Notes: a model not told the origin generated them from the sequence alone. Shown: positions 6,822-13,682, counted from the stretch's first letter. The stretch: 13,907 nucleotides of DNA from Rikenellaceae bacterium (GCA_900769905.1 CAAGIL010000101.1:1-13907); one strand, 5' to 3'. Translations and numbers: made by a program.

Positions 6822-7954
6822 CTCCTTGCACCGTTCACGCTGTCGAAGCTCGCGTCCCAATCCTTCCACACCGGTTCGCGACCCAGTTCGCGCAGGCGCC
6901 GCTCAATCTCCGCAGCCGTGCGCTCGTCGCTCACGTGGAACTGCTCAAGTGATTGAGGGTAAGTGTAATACCCGCCCGGATCGGTCTTGCTCTCCGCGCT
7001 CATCGTGGTCACTCCGAGCGTTGCCATATTGTCGCGGATGAACGCAGGTTCGCGGGTGGAGTAGGATATGTCCACGTCGTGGTCGAAGATGCGCATCGCG
7101 AAGGTAGCCTGGGCAAGGTGCTTGTCGCTGAGGTAGCAGTTGGGCTGGAAGCCCCCGTTCTCCGCCGGACGCATACGCGGGAAGTTGACGCTGTACTTTG
7201 TGCGCCAGTAGTGCTTCTGGAGGTAGCGCAGGTGGTATGCGAGCATCGTGATGTCGGTGCGCCACTCCTTTTCCAGACCTATGAGCACACCCATTCCTAT
7301 GGAGTGTACGCCGGCCTGTCCCATACGGTCGAAGGCATTGCAGCGCCACTCGAAATTCGCCTTCATCCCGCGCGGGTGGTAGATGTTGTAATGCGCGCGG
7401 TTGTAGGTCTCCTGGAAGCATATTACCCCGTTCAGACCGTGGTGGGTGAGGGTTTCGTACTCCTCAGCCTTCAGCGGCTGCACCTCGATTTTGAGGTTGG
7501 AGAAATAATTCTTCGCCCTGTCCAGAGCCTCGGCGAGGTAGTCCACTCCCGCCTTGGCAGGGTTCTCGCCCGTCACTATGAGCAGGTTCTCGAAGGGCCC
7601 GAGATTCTTGATTGCCCTGTACTCGTCTTCGCACTGGTCGGGGGTGAGGATGACCCTTGCCATAGGGTTGGACGCGTGGAAGCCGCAATATACGCAATGA
7701 TTTATGCAAGAATTGGTTATATATAGCGGAATGAAGAGCGACATCGTCTTTCCGAATCGTTCTTCAGTGTATTTTCTCGAGAGCCTTGCCATCTGTTCGA
7801 GATAGGGCTCGGCGGCAGGGGATAGCAGGGCCATGAAGTCCTCCACGTCGCAGCGTTCCTTAGAGAGGGCCCTGCGTACGTCGGAGTCGGTCTTAGCCTC
7901 AATTTTGCGGCTGGTCTCCTCCCAGCTTATCTTTGAAAGTTCGTCTGAAAACAT
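6818..7954 (-). CDS. thiH: 2-iminoacetate synthase ThiH
   Basis: A 378-residue radical-SAM enzyme that splits tyrosine into p-cresol and dehydroglycine (2-iminoacetate), the glycine-derived precursor used by ThiG. The CxxxCxxC cluster motif is C83-INH-C87-VY-C90. Other family stretches are LLIVTGENPAKAGVDYL (123-139), VQPLKAEEYETL and FQETYNRAHYNIYHPRG. Length and start (ATG at 7954) fit the family. It begins 10 bp after thiF and overlaps the next gene by 4 bp. Use of ThiH rather than the oxygen-dependent glycine oxidase ThiO fits an anaerobe. Confidence 0.96.
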   Translation of the reverse strand: MFSDELSKISWEETSRKIEAKTDSDVRRALSKERCDVEDFMALLSPAAEPYLEQMARLSRKYTEERFGKTMSLFIPLYITNSCINHCVYCGFHASNPMARVILTPDQCEDEYRAIKNLGPFENLLIVTGENPAKAGVDYLAEALDRAKNYFSNLKIEVQPLKAEEYETLTHHGLNGVICFQETYNRAHYNIYHPRGMKANFEWRCNAFDRMGQAGVHSIGMGVLIGLEKEWRTDITMLAYHLRYLQKHYWRTKYSVNFPRMRPAENGGFQPNCYLSDKHLAQATFAMRIFDHDVDISYSTREPAFIRDNMATLGVTTMSAESKTDPGGYYTYPQSLEQFHVSDERTAAEIERRLRELGREPVWKDWDASFDSVNGARR

Positions 7955-7964
7955 CGTAATAAAA

Positions 7965-8765
7965 TCATTTTTCCCGTTTTCTGCACGGGTCTATGCCGTA
8001 TTCGCGGATTTCCCTTATTGTCGGATGCTCTCCGCAGAGGGCACAGTCCGGGTTGCGGGCAAGTCCAATCCTGCAGAAATCCATCGTGAGGGCGTCGAAA
8101 GTGAGCAGGGAATCCGTAAGCAGGCTCCCGGCACCCGTGAGATATTTTACGGCCTCGGTGGCCTGAACGGTGCCGGCAATTCCGGCAACGCTGCCTAGAA
8201 CACCCACTCGGGAACAGGTCTCAACATCCTTTCCCTCAGGAGGTTCCGGGAAAATGCAGCGATAGCAGGCGCTGCCCGGGATGTGGGTCATCACCTGGCC
8301 CCTGAAACGCACTATTCCGCCGAAGCAGAAGGCCTTTCCGAGCAGGATGCAGGCATCGTTTATCAGGTATTTCGAGGCGAAACCGTCGGTGCAGTCCAGC
8401 ACGAAATCGTAGCCTGAAATCACTTCCTCCGCCCAGGATTCGTCGATGAAGAAGGGGTAGGTCTCCAGCTTCACCTCCGGGTTGAGCGCGGAAAGCTTCT
8501 CTGAGGCAGAATCCACCTTCCTTTTCCTCACGTCGGAACTGTCGTGGAGTATCTGCCTCTGGAGATTGGAAAGGCTCACGTGGTCCCCGTCGGCTATGCC
8601 TATGGTGCCCACGCCGGCGGCTGCAAGGTAAAGGGCGGCGGGGGATCCGAGTCCTCCGGCACCTATGATCAGCACCTTGCTGCGGAGCAGTCTCTCCTGC
8701 CCCTGCTCGCCTATTTCCTCCAGGAGAATGTGGCGTCTGTATCTCTGCAACTGCTTGTCGGTCAT
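7965..8765 (-). CDS. thiF: ThiS adenylyltransferase ThiF (HesA/MoeB/ThiF family)
   Basis: A 266-residue E1-like enzyme that adenylates the C-terminal glycine of ThiS before sulfur transfer. The nucleotide-binding loop GAGGLGSP is at 35-42, followed by the DGDHVSLSNLQRQ segment (59-71). LDCTDGF at 123-129 holds the ATP/Mg-site aspartate. C184 in ETCSRVGVLG matches the conserved thiol of this family. Two CxxC pairs (C167/C170 and C241/C244) form the structural zinc site. It could serve molybdopterin as MoeB, but the position six bases after thiG and before thiH makes thiamine the likely pathway. Confidence 0.93.
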   Translation of the reverse strand: MTDKQLQRYRRHILLEEIGEQGQERLLRSKVLIIGAGGLGSPAALYLAAAGVGTIGIADGDHVSLSNLQRQILHDSSDVRKRKVDSASEKLSALNPEVKLETYPFFIDESWAEEVISGYDFVLDCTDGFASKYLINDACILLGKAFCFGGIVRFRGQVMTHIPGSACYRCIFPEPPEGKDVETCSRVGVLGSVAGIAGTVQATEAVKYLTGAGSLLTDSLLTFDALTMDFCRIGLARNPDCALCGEHPTIREIREYGIDPCRKREK

Positions 8766-8771
8766 TATTCC

Positions 8772-9548
8772 TTAGAGATTGAGGAAGGAGGTGAGAGGGC
8801 TCGACGCCTCCGCCTCCATAGAGTCTGTCACTGCACCCAGACCGGCTTCGTAAGCCGTGCGTCCGGCTTCAACGGCTTGCCTGAAGGCTACAGCCATTGC
8901 CACAGGGTCGCCGGCAACCGCGATTGCCGTGTTCACGAGGCAGGCGTCTGCGCCGAGTTCCATTGCTTCGGCAGCGTGGCTCGGGGCACCGATTCCGGCA
9001 TCCACGACCACCGGGACTGTGGCCTGCTCAATTATGATCTGCAGGAAGTCGCGGGTGCGCAGACCCTTGTTGGTGCCTATCGGGGCTCCGAGCGGCATCA
9101 CGGTGGCGGCTCCGGCTTCCTCCAGATGCTTGCACAGGGTCGGGTCGGCCTGGCAGTAAGGGAGCACCACGAAGCCCAGTTTCACGAGCTGCTCTGTGGC
9201 CTTGAGGGTCTCCACCGAATCCGGAAGCAGGTAGCGCGGGTCAGGATGGATTTCCAGCTTCAGCCAGTTGGTGCCGAAGGCTTCGCGGGCCATCTGCGCC
9301 GCGAACACTGCCTCCTCTGCGTTGCGTACTCCTGAGGTGTTCGGGAGCAGCTGGAGTCCCGGACGCACCACATGTCTGAGCATATCGTCCTCGCTGTCTC
9401 CGAGTTCCACCCTCTTCATCGCTATGGTCACCATCTCGGTGCCGGAAGCCTCTATGGCCTGCGACATCTTCTCGTTCGAATCGAATTTGCCGGTGCCCAG
9501 GAACAGCCTGGAGCTGAACTCCTTTCCGGCAATGATAAGCTTACTCAT
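8772..9548 (-). CDS. thiG: Thiazole synthase ThiG
   Basis: A 258-residue TIM-barrel synthase that joins 1-deoxy-xylulose 5-phosphate, dehydroglycine and the sulfur of ThiS-thiocarboxylate into the thiazole phosphate. The Schiff-base lysine is K97 in WLKLEI. Other conserved blocks are FLGTGKF (16-22), LLPNTSG (67-73), VMPLGAPIGTNKGL (about 149-162), VVDAGIGAPSHA and GADACLVNTAIA. Length equals the usual 250-260 residues. It starts 3 bp after the thiE stop and runs into thiF with a 6-bp gap. Confidence 0.97.
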   Translation of the reverse strand: MSKLIIAGKEFSSRLFLGTGKFDSNEKMSQAIEASGTEMVTIAMKRVELGDSEDDMLRHVVRPGLQLLPNTSGVRNAEEAVFAAQMAREAFGTNWLKLEIHPDPRYLLPDSVETLKATEQLVKLGFVVLPYCQADPTLCKHLEEAGAATVMPLGAPIGTNKGLRTRDFLQIIIEQATVPVVVDAGIGAPSHAAEAMELGADACLVNTAIAVAGDPVAMAVAFRQAVEAGRTAYEAGLGAVTDSMEAEASSPLTSFLNL

Positions 9549-9551
9549 ATC

Positions 9552-10178
9552 CTAAAACTTGTTTAATTTCTTGATTATAAGTTCTGTCTGCGCAACGGGG
9601 TCCTCGGCTCCGAGTATGGTGCCGCTGAGCGCGATTCCGTCCAGTCCCGTCTCCATCAGCGCATCTATGTCCTCCGGGGTGATGCCTCCTATGCCCACTA
9701 TGGGCATGTCCACCCCATGCTCCCGCATCCCGGAGACTATGCTCCTGTAGCCCTCGAGCCCCAGCACGGGGGAGAGCTGCTTCTTGGTGGTGGTGAAACG
9801 GAAGGGGCCGCAACCTATGTAATCTGCCCCCTGGCGGTGGAGACGCAGCACGTCTTCCAGCGTGTTCGCGGTGCCACCGATTATGCGCTCCGGACCCAGG
9901 ATTGCACGGGCTTCGTCCACGGGAAGGTCGTGCTTCCCGAGGTGCACGCCGTCCGCGCCGCAGCGTTCCACCAGTTCCACGTGGTCGTCGAGCAGGAACA
10001 CGGCATCGTAGCTCCGGCACAGGGGAGCCGCTTGCTTCGCGCACGCGAGTATTTCCTCTGCGGACGCGTCCTTCATACGCAGCTGCACCCAACGGCAGCC
10101 GCCTTCGAGTGCGAGGCGTATGCCGTCGAGGTAGCCGTAGCGCCCGTTGAAATGGGAGATGAACTGTAATTGCTTCAT
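9552..10178 (-). CDS. thiE: Thiamine-phosphate synthase ThiE
   Basis: A 208-residue enzyme that couples HMP-pyrophosphate with thiazole phosphate to give thiamine phosphate. Pyrophosphate- and Mg-binding motifs are well kept: QLRMKD (32-37), FLLDDHVELV (61-70), GADGVHLGKHDLP (74-86), GPFRFTTTK (124-132) and GIGGITPEDI (162-171). These mark it as the true synthase, in contrast to the TenI-like gene at the end of the operon. I took the ATG at 10178; a start at 10196 would only add six residues and runs almost up to the thiS stop. Confidence 0.93.
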   Translation of the reverse strand: MKQLQFISHFNGRYGYLDGIRLALEGGCRWVQLRMKDASAEEILACAKQAAPLCRSYDAVFLLDDHVELVERCGADGVHLGKHDLPVDEARAILGPERIIGGTANTLEDVLRLHRQGADYIGCGPFRFTTTKKQLSPVLGLEGYRSIVSGMREHGVDMPIVGIGGITPEDIDALMETGLDGIALSGTILGAEDPVAQTELIIKKLNKF

Positions 10179-10202
10179 ATTACACGAGTTACGCAAATTC
10201 TA

Positions 10203-10400
10203 TTACCCTCCGAACGCGGCGCGTATCACCGTGACAGCGGCTCCTTCCCTGAGCTCGGACGAGTCCCAGTCGCCGCGCGGCACGAGTTTGTTGTCCACCG
10301 CCACCGCCACGCCCTTTTCCGGGAGCGCGAGTTCCGCCGCCAGTTGGGAAACGGTGGCAGCGGAGGTGCTGAGCGGCTTGTTGTTGATTGTAATGTCCAT
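10203..10400 (-). CDS. thiS: Sulfur carrier protein ThiS
   Basis: A 65-residue ubiquitin-fold protein ending in AAFGG. The C-terminal Gly-Gly is adenylated by ThiF and converted to a thiocarboxylate that supplies sulfur to ThiG. Residues 1-10 (MDITINNKPL) and the LPEKGVAVAVDNKLVPR block (about 26-42) are typical of the family. Its ATG shares a base with the thiD stop (TAATG), which suggests translational coupling. Confidence 0.95.
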   Translation of the reverse strand: MDITINNKPLSTSAATVSQLAAELALPEKGVAVAVDNKLVPRGDWDSSELREGAAVTVIRAAFGG

Positions 10401-11209
10401 TACCTGAATCTATAAAAATGGTCCACAGGACCGAAGCCGTGGCCTATTTCGTACCCGGCTCCGGCAATGATTGCGTTGTTGATGTAGTCCTTTGCTGCCG
10501 CCGCTGCCTCAGGCAGGCTCAGGCCCTTGGCGAGCATTGCGGCGAAGGCTGAGGACAGGGTGCAACCGGTGCCGTGGGTGTTCTTCGTGTAGAGGCGACG
10601 GGACTCGAGCTCGTAGATGCGCCCCTCCTCCGCGTCGTAGAATATGTCCACGAGCCTGTCCTCTTTGAGGTGTCCAGCCTTGAGCATCACGCTCGCACCG
10701 CAGCTGTCCGCGAGCCTGCGAGCCGCATCCGGAAGCTCCTTCTGGCTGTCGAGTTTCAGCCCGCCCAGAAGGATTTCCGCCTCAGGTATGTTCGGGGTGA
10801 TGACCCTCGCCTTCGGCAGCAGTACTGATACCAGGGACGCGATGGCGCTCTCCTCGATGAGCCTGTGGCCCGAGGTGGACACCATCACCGGGTCGAGCAC
10901 CACGTTGCGCATTGCGTACTTGTCGAGCATACGCGCCACGCATTCCACTACTTCAGAGCTGTGCAGCATCCCGATTTTGATTGCGTCGGCTCCTATGTCG
11001 CTGAGCACGGCATCTATCTGACCTTCCAGTATTTCCACCGGCACTGCGTGGACTGCGCTGACCCCCAGGGTGTTCTGCACCGTGATGGCCGTGATTGCGC
11101 TGGCCGCGTAGCAGCCGCAGGCGGATATTGACTTGATGTCCGCCTGGATGCCGGCGCCTCCTCCCGAGTCGCTGCCGGCTATTGTAAGTACTCTGTTATA
11201 TTTTTTCAT
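10400..11209 (-). CDS. thiD: HMP/HMP-phosphate kinase ThiD
   Basis: A 269-residue ribokinase-fold enzyme that phosphorylates hydroxymethylpyrimidine twice to HMP-PP. Motifs are TIAGSDSGGGAGIQADIK (9-26), VVLDPVMVSTSGHRL (103-117), TPNIPEAEIL (138-147) and the anion-hole NTHGTGCT (210-217). The ATG at 11209 precedes MKKYNRVLTIAGSDS, the standard start; the longer frame would run into the preceding gene. It begins 1 bp after the stop of the TenA fusion. It is a single-domain kinase, with no ThiE or TenA fused to it. Confidence 0.95.
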   Translation of the reverse strand: MKKYNRVLTIAGSDSGGGAGIQADIKSISACGCYAASAITAITVQNTLGVSAVHAVPVEILEGQIDAVLSDIGADAIKIGMLHSSEVVECVARMLDKYAMRNVVLDPVMVSTSGHRLIEESAIASLVSVLLPKARVITPNIPEAEILLGGLKLDSQKELPDAARRLADSCGASVMLKAGHLKEDRLVDIFYDAEEGRIYELESRRLYTKNTHGTGCTLSSAFAAMLAKGLSLPEAAAAAKDYINNAIIAGAGYEIGHGFGPVDHFYRFR

Positions 11210-11210
11210 T

Positions 11211-12566
11211 TTAATATGCCTGGTTCCAGAATATCCATTCGAGACGGGCTGCGCGCACGAAGGCTTCGAACATAAGAGTCTGACGTTCAGGGCTCTGCGA
11301 CGCTGCAAGCTCGTCTGCAAGAAGTATGCTGTTCTCCACGCCCTCGTCCATCAGAGGGGAGGCGTAGCAGCTGATCCAGTCGTGGTAAGGGTTGCTTTCG
11401 CCTCCCTTCTCAATGCTGATGATGTATTTGCCGACCTCGTTGTACACCCACATGCAAGGGAGCATAGCCGCCATAGCGAGGGCGAGGTCCGGCTTCTCGA
11501 AGAACTGGCGGGTGTGGCTCATGTAGTCGCTGGTGCCCTCGAGAGGGGTGACGACTCCGTCCGGGCGGCCGAACTGCTCGCTCAGACTCTTGTGGAGGGC
11601 CTCCTCGGCGGCAATTCCTTCGCGTGCGAACTCTTCGAAAAGGCTCTGCAAGCGGCTCTGAGGCAGCATTTTGGCGAGGGCGAGCATCTCCTCGGCATAA
11701 TTCTTCATATATATTTTGTCCTGCTCAAGGTAGGTCACGAACTTCCCGGAAGGCAGGGTGCCGGCGGCCATTTCCTGCAGGAAAGGATGATTGTGTATGT
11801 CCTCCATTATGCCCTGCACGGCTTCCCAGGCCCTTTCGCTCCACTTCTTGGCGCAGACTGCGGCCGGCTTCTGAGCGCATATTGCCACATAGGAACCCCT
11901 GTCGTAGCCCTCAATCGGGTCTTCGATGGAGGTGTAGGAGTAGTGAGGGTCGAGGGTGAGGGTCTGCGAATACTGAAGGTTCACGTAGCCGCAGCTCTTG
12001 ATGATATCGGACTTCTCTTTGGTGGTGCGCCAGGCCGCTTGCTTCACGAGCTCGATGGGATACGGGTCCTTAGGCTTGCAGCCTTCGAGCAGAGGGTGGT
12101 CCCAGGTACCTACGGCGAGTGCGAGGTTGTAGATGAGTCCGTAAGGGCTCTCCTTCGGCACGTCGATTACGACCAGCTTGCCTCCCGGGGTGAGGGCGTC
12201 CATTGCCTTGCGCAGAGCTGCCCCGAGGTCCTGCATGTAGCACGGGCAACCGTTGAAAAGTACGGTGTCGTAGCACTCCTTGCCGTAATCGGCTTCCTCT
12301 GCAGTGTTGATTTCCACGTCGAAACCGCGCTTCCTGGCTATCGTGGCCATACCTTCAGCCGGCTCTATGCCGTGGGTGATGCGTATGCCGTAGCGGTCTG
12401 CGAGGAGTTTTTCGAAGAGGCCGCTGCCGCAGCCGATGGAGAGTATCCTGCCGGAGTTTTTGAGGCAGAAGGCGACGAGACGGAGTTCCGTCTCCAGGAC
12501 GTTGGTATTTTCCAGGAACCAGGCATCGTATTCGGATGCGTACTGGTCAAATGCTTGATAACCCAT
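11211..12566 (-). CDS. SAM methyltransferase-TenA (thiaminase II) fusion
   Basis: A 451-residue two-domain protein. Residues 1 to about 235 are a class I SAM-dependent methyltransferase, with motif I ILSIGCGSG (41-49), the acidic GIEPAEGM (66-73), and post-motif stretches LFNGCPCYMQDL (103-114) and LTPGGKLVVIDVP (125-137). Residues from about 240 to the end are TenA, an aminopyrimidine aminohydrolase/thiaminase II used to salvage HMP from thiamine breakdown products. The TenA active-site residues known from Bacillus subtilis appear present: D283 (EQDKIY), Y348, C371 and Y375 (LPCMWVYNE), Y401 (SCYAS) and E443 (RLEWIFW). It is the first gene after the TPP riboswitch and 1 bp before thiD. Normal TenA is about 220 residues, so the N-terminal half is extra. 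The methyltransferase substrate is unknown. No frameshift or internal stop separates the halves. Confidence 0.9.
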   Translation of the reverse strand: MGYQAFDQYASEYDAWFLENTNVLETELRLVAFCLKNSGRILSIGCGSGLFEKLLADRYGIRITHGIEPAEGMATIARKRGFDVEINTAEEADYGKECYDTVLFNGCPCYMQDLGAALRKAMDALTPGGKLVVIDVPKESPYGLIYNLALAVGTWDHPLLEGCKPKDPYPIELVKQAAWRTTKEKSDIIKSCGYVNLQYSQTLTLDPHYSYTSIEDPIEGYDRGSYVAICAQKPAAVCAKKWSERAWEAVQGIMEDIHNHPFLQEMAAGTLPSGKFVTYLEQDKIYMKNYAEEMLALAKMLPQSRLQSLFEEFAREGIAAEEALHKSLSEQFGRPDGVVTPLEGTSDYMSHTRQFFEKPDLALAMAAMLPCMWVYNEVGKYIISIEKGGESNPYHDWISCYASPLMDEGVENSILLADELAASQSPERQTLMFEAFVRAARLEWIFWNQAY

Positions 12567-12602
12567 TGTGTTTTAATAAATTATGTTTAACAAAATGGGG
12601 GC

Positions 12603-12619
12603 CGCCGAGAGCTTCGGCG
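12603..12619 (-). promoter_or_regulatory. Hairpin between riboswitch and first gene, possible expression platform
   Basis: A perfect 6-bp stem, CGCCGA/TCGGCG with a 5-base loop, lies 9 bases downstream of the aptamer and 36 bp before the ATG. On the minus strand it is followed by GCCCCCATTTTGTT, which is only weakly U-rich. It could be an attenuator stem or part of a translational switch. Confidence 0.4.
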
Positions 12620-12628
12620 TGGTGAGAC

Positions 12629-12705
12629 TCAATCCCTACGTCAGCATTGTCTGAATCAGGTTTTGAGGGTATAATCTCAGCCCGGACAAGCCGGGCACCC
12701 CTTTG
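12629..12705 (-). ncRNA. TPP riboswitch (THI element)
   Basis: The minus strand carries the conserved THI-box blocks in order. GGGGTGCC comes first, then a short hairpin (CCCGGCTTGTCCGGG) leading into GGCTGAGA, then TACCCT, then ACCTGATTCAGACAATGC, and finally GCTGACGTAGGGA. The outer TCAA/TTGA (12702-12705 with 12629-12632) can close stem P1. TPP binding normally shuts down downstream expression, so the whole thiamine operon, including the methyltransferase-TenA fusion, is probably repressed when thiamine pyrophosphate is plentiful. Confidence 0.96.
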
Positions 12706-12718
12706 AATAAATCGATGG

Positions 12719-12726
12719 CAAATATA
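12719..12726 (-). promoter_or_regulatory. -7 box of the thiamine operon promoter
   Basis: On the minus strand this reads TATATTTG, an exact TAnnTTTG. It lies 13 bp upstream of the aptamer, so transcription would start just before riboswitch stem P1. No standard -33 TTTG is evident. Confidence 0.65.
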
Positions 12727-12738
12727 AGCAAATAATCT

Positions 12739-12746
12739 TATATTTG
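12739..12746 (+). promoter_or_regulatory. Opposing -7 box facing the GH92 relic
   Basis: The plus strand reads TATATTTG, the mirror of the thiamine promoter box. The two are arms of one inverted repeat: CAAATATAAG at 12719-12728 and CTTATATTTG at 12737-12746, with 8 bp between. It lies 53 bp before the ATG of the GH92 relic and was probably that gene's promoter. Confidence 0.55.
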
Positions 12747-12799
12747 TACCCGTATACCATATATGTACCGATTATAAATGCACTGACTAATTACCCTAT

Positions 12800-13031
12800 A
12801 TGAAACGCCGCATCCTGATTCTGCTCTGCCTGGCTTGTCGACGCGCATACCATCGCCGGATATATAATCACTGCCGGTGCCGGGGATGAATATGTGTACA
12901 TCCGCAAGGCCTTCCTCAACGGCCGCCCGTGGAACTCATTCACTTTCCCTCACGAACTCTTCCAGGCTGGCGGCACCCTCGAACTCGAGCTCTCCACCAC
13001 CCCTAACCGCCGCTGGGGTACTGGCAGCTGA
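12800..13031 (+). pseudogene. Relic of a GH92 alpha-mannosidase (signal peptide plus C-terminal tail only)
   Basis: An ATG at 12800 opens a typical signal-peptide start, MKRRILILLCLAC, which then goes out of frame and stops. From about 12843 another frame reads AHTIAGYIITAGAGDEYVYI and continues RKAFLNGRPWNSFTFPHELF, then GGTLELEL and PNRRWG, ending in a TGA at 13029-13031. This pattern (YI...LNG.PW....H.....GG.L.....PN..WG) is the C-terminal end of family 92 glycoside hydrolases, surface or periplasmic exo-alpha-mannosidases of N-glycan-degrading Bacteroidetes. A full gene is about 2.2 kb, so around 2 kb is missing between the two pieces. I infer an internal deletion with a frameshift near 12836-12843. 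The tail match is by motif memory, not alignment. Confidence 0.75.
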
Positions 13032-13100
13032 GCACTGGCTGCTGAGGCACTGGAAGCTGAGGCACTGGCCGCTGAGGCACCGCTCGCTGAGGCACTGGCC
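13027..13100 (+). repeat. 15-bp tandem repeat overlapping the GH92 stop
   Basis: Five units, GCTGAGGCACTGGCC and variants, start at 13027 (14 bp), 13041, 13056, 13071 and 13086. The first unit contains the TGA of the GH92 relic. In the relic's frame the units would spell AEALA-like peptides after the stop. The array ends exactly where the 51/63-bp array begins. Confidence 0.85.
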
Positions 13101-13489
13101 GCCTTCCGGGATCAAATCACGGCTTTCTGAGCCCACAGCCCCTTCCCGGTGCCCTCGCGGGATCAATTTCGGCATTTCCGAGCCCAAACACCCCTCCTGA
13201 ACCCCGTTCCAAGGCCTTCCCGGGATCAAATCACGAGTTCTTGAGCCCACAGGCCCTTCAGACATCGCTCTCTGGCTCAAAATCGGCTATTTCAATCCCG
13301 TTTGACCCTCTCAACCTGCTCCGGACAGCCATCCTGGGATCAAATCACGGCTTTCTGAGCCCACAGGCCCTTCCCGATGCCCTCGCGGGATCAATTTCAC
13401 CGTTCCCGAGCCCAAATACCCCTCCTGCAGCCCCTTCCAAGGCCCTCCTGGGAGCAAATCTCGCATTCTTGTGCCCGCGCCTTTGCTAG
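13101..13489 (+). repeat. Array of alternating 51- and 63-bp units, 114-bp period (copy B)
   Basis: Seven units share the core GGGATCAAAT...TTCTGAGCCCA. The GGG (or its degenerate match) falls at 13108, 13159, 13222, 13273, 13336, 13387 and 13450, giving steps of 51, 63, 51, 63, 51 and 63 bp. Short-type and long-type units therefore alternate with a 114-bp period. Units at 13108 and 13336 differ at very few positions across 51 bp; the unit at 13273 is the most divergent. All steps are multiples of three, and plus frame 2 is open from 13091 to a TAG at 13487-13489, reading a 38-residue repeat such as GSNHGFLSPQALPDALA plus GSISPFPSPN. No convincing start codon or ribosome site precedes it, and the minus strand is also largely open, so I list it as a repeat. 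Confidence 0.85.
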
Positions 13490-13520
13490 CGTAACGCTTA
13501 GATTGAACTTTGGGGTTTTA

Positions 13521-13677
13521 TGAAATTCACCTGCAACATCGTGGTTTTCTAACAGGCCGAAAATCAACAGATTAACTTTTTGTGGTGTTGCAGGTGGACA
13601 CAAATTGCTTCCACCTGCGCAATTTAGAGGGCGTAACTTCTTGATAATCAATGATGGTCGTGCGCAGGTGAATTTCA
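13521..13677. repeat. Nested inverted repeat with four CACCTGC arms
   Basis: The heptamer CACCTGC or its complement occurs four times in alternating orientation: 13528-13534 (+), 13590-13596 (-), 13612-13618 (+) and 13664-13670 (-). Perfect pairings are CACCTGCAACA (13528-13538) with TGTTGCAGGTG (13586-13596), CACCTGCGCA (13612-13621) with TGCGCAGGTG (13661-13670), and outermost TGAAATTCACCTGC (13521-13534) with GCAGGTGAATTTCA (13664-13677). GCAGGTGG/CCACCTGC (13590-13597/13611-13618) and AAATTGC/GCAATTT (13602-13608/13619-13625) offer competing stems. A transcript or single strand could fold as two adjacent hairpins or one cruciform. I see no gene in it. Confidence 0.8.
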
Positions 13678-13682
13678 CGAAG

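Noticed and set aside
6822..6869. Upstream start for the TenI-like gene at 6869
   Set aside because: It lies within thiH; the ATG at 6821 gives the usual family start and a typical ATGA overlap.
11210..11320. N-terminal extension of ThiD to 11320
   Set aside because: It would overlap the end of the TenA fusion by over 100 bp and places 37 unrelated residues before the normal ThiD start.
11133..12590. Long plus-strand open frame (485 codons) opposite the methyltransferase-TenA gene
   Set aside because: It is the antisense of a clearly recognised protein, overlaps the riboswitch end, and its translation has no recognisable domain; GC-rich codon use keeps the opposite strand open.
12936..13280. 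Minus-strand frame with DLIPG/KLIPR-like repeats, plus another at 13397-13741
   Set aside because: They are translations of the repeat array and of the inverted repeat; the first overlaps the GH92 relic antisense and neither has a plausible start context.
13101..13489. CRISPR array
   Set aside because: The whole unit, not just a short repeat, is similar between copies, unit lengths alternate 51/63, there are no unique spacers and no cas genes nearby.
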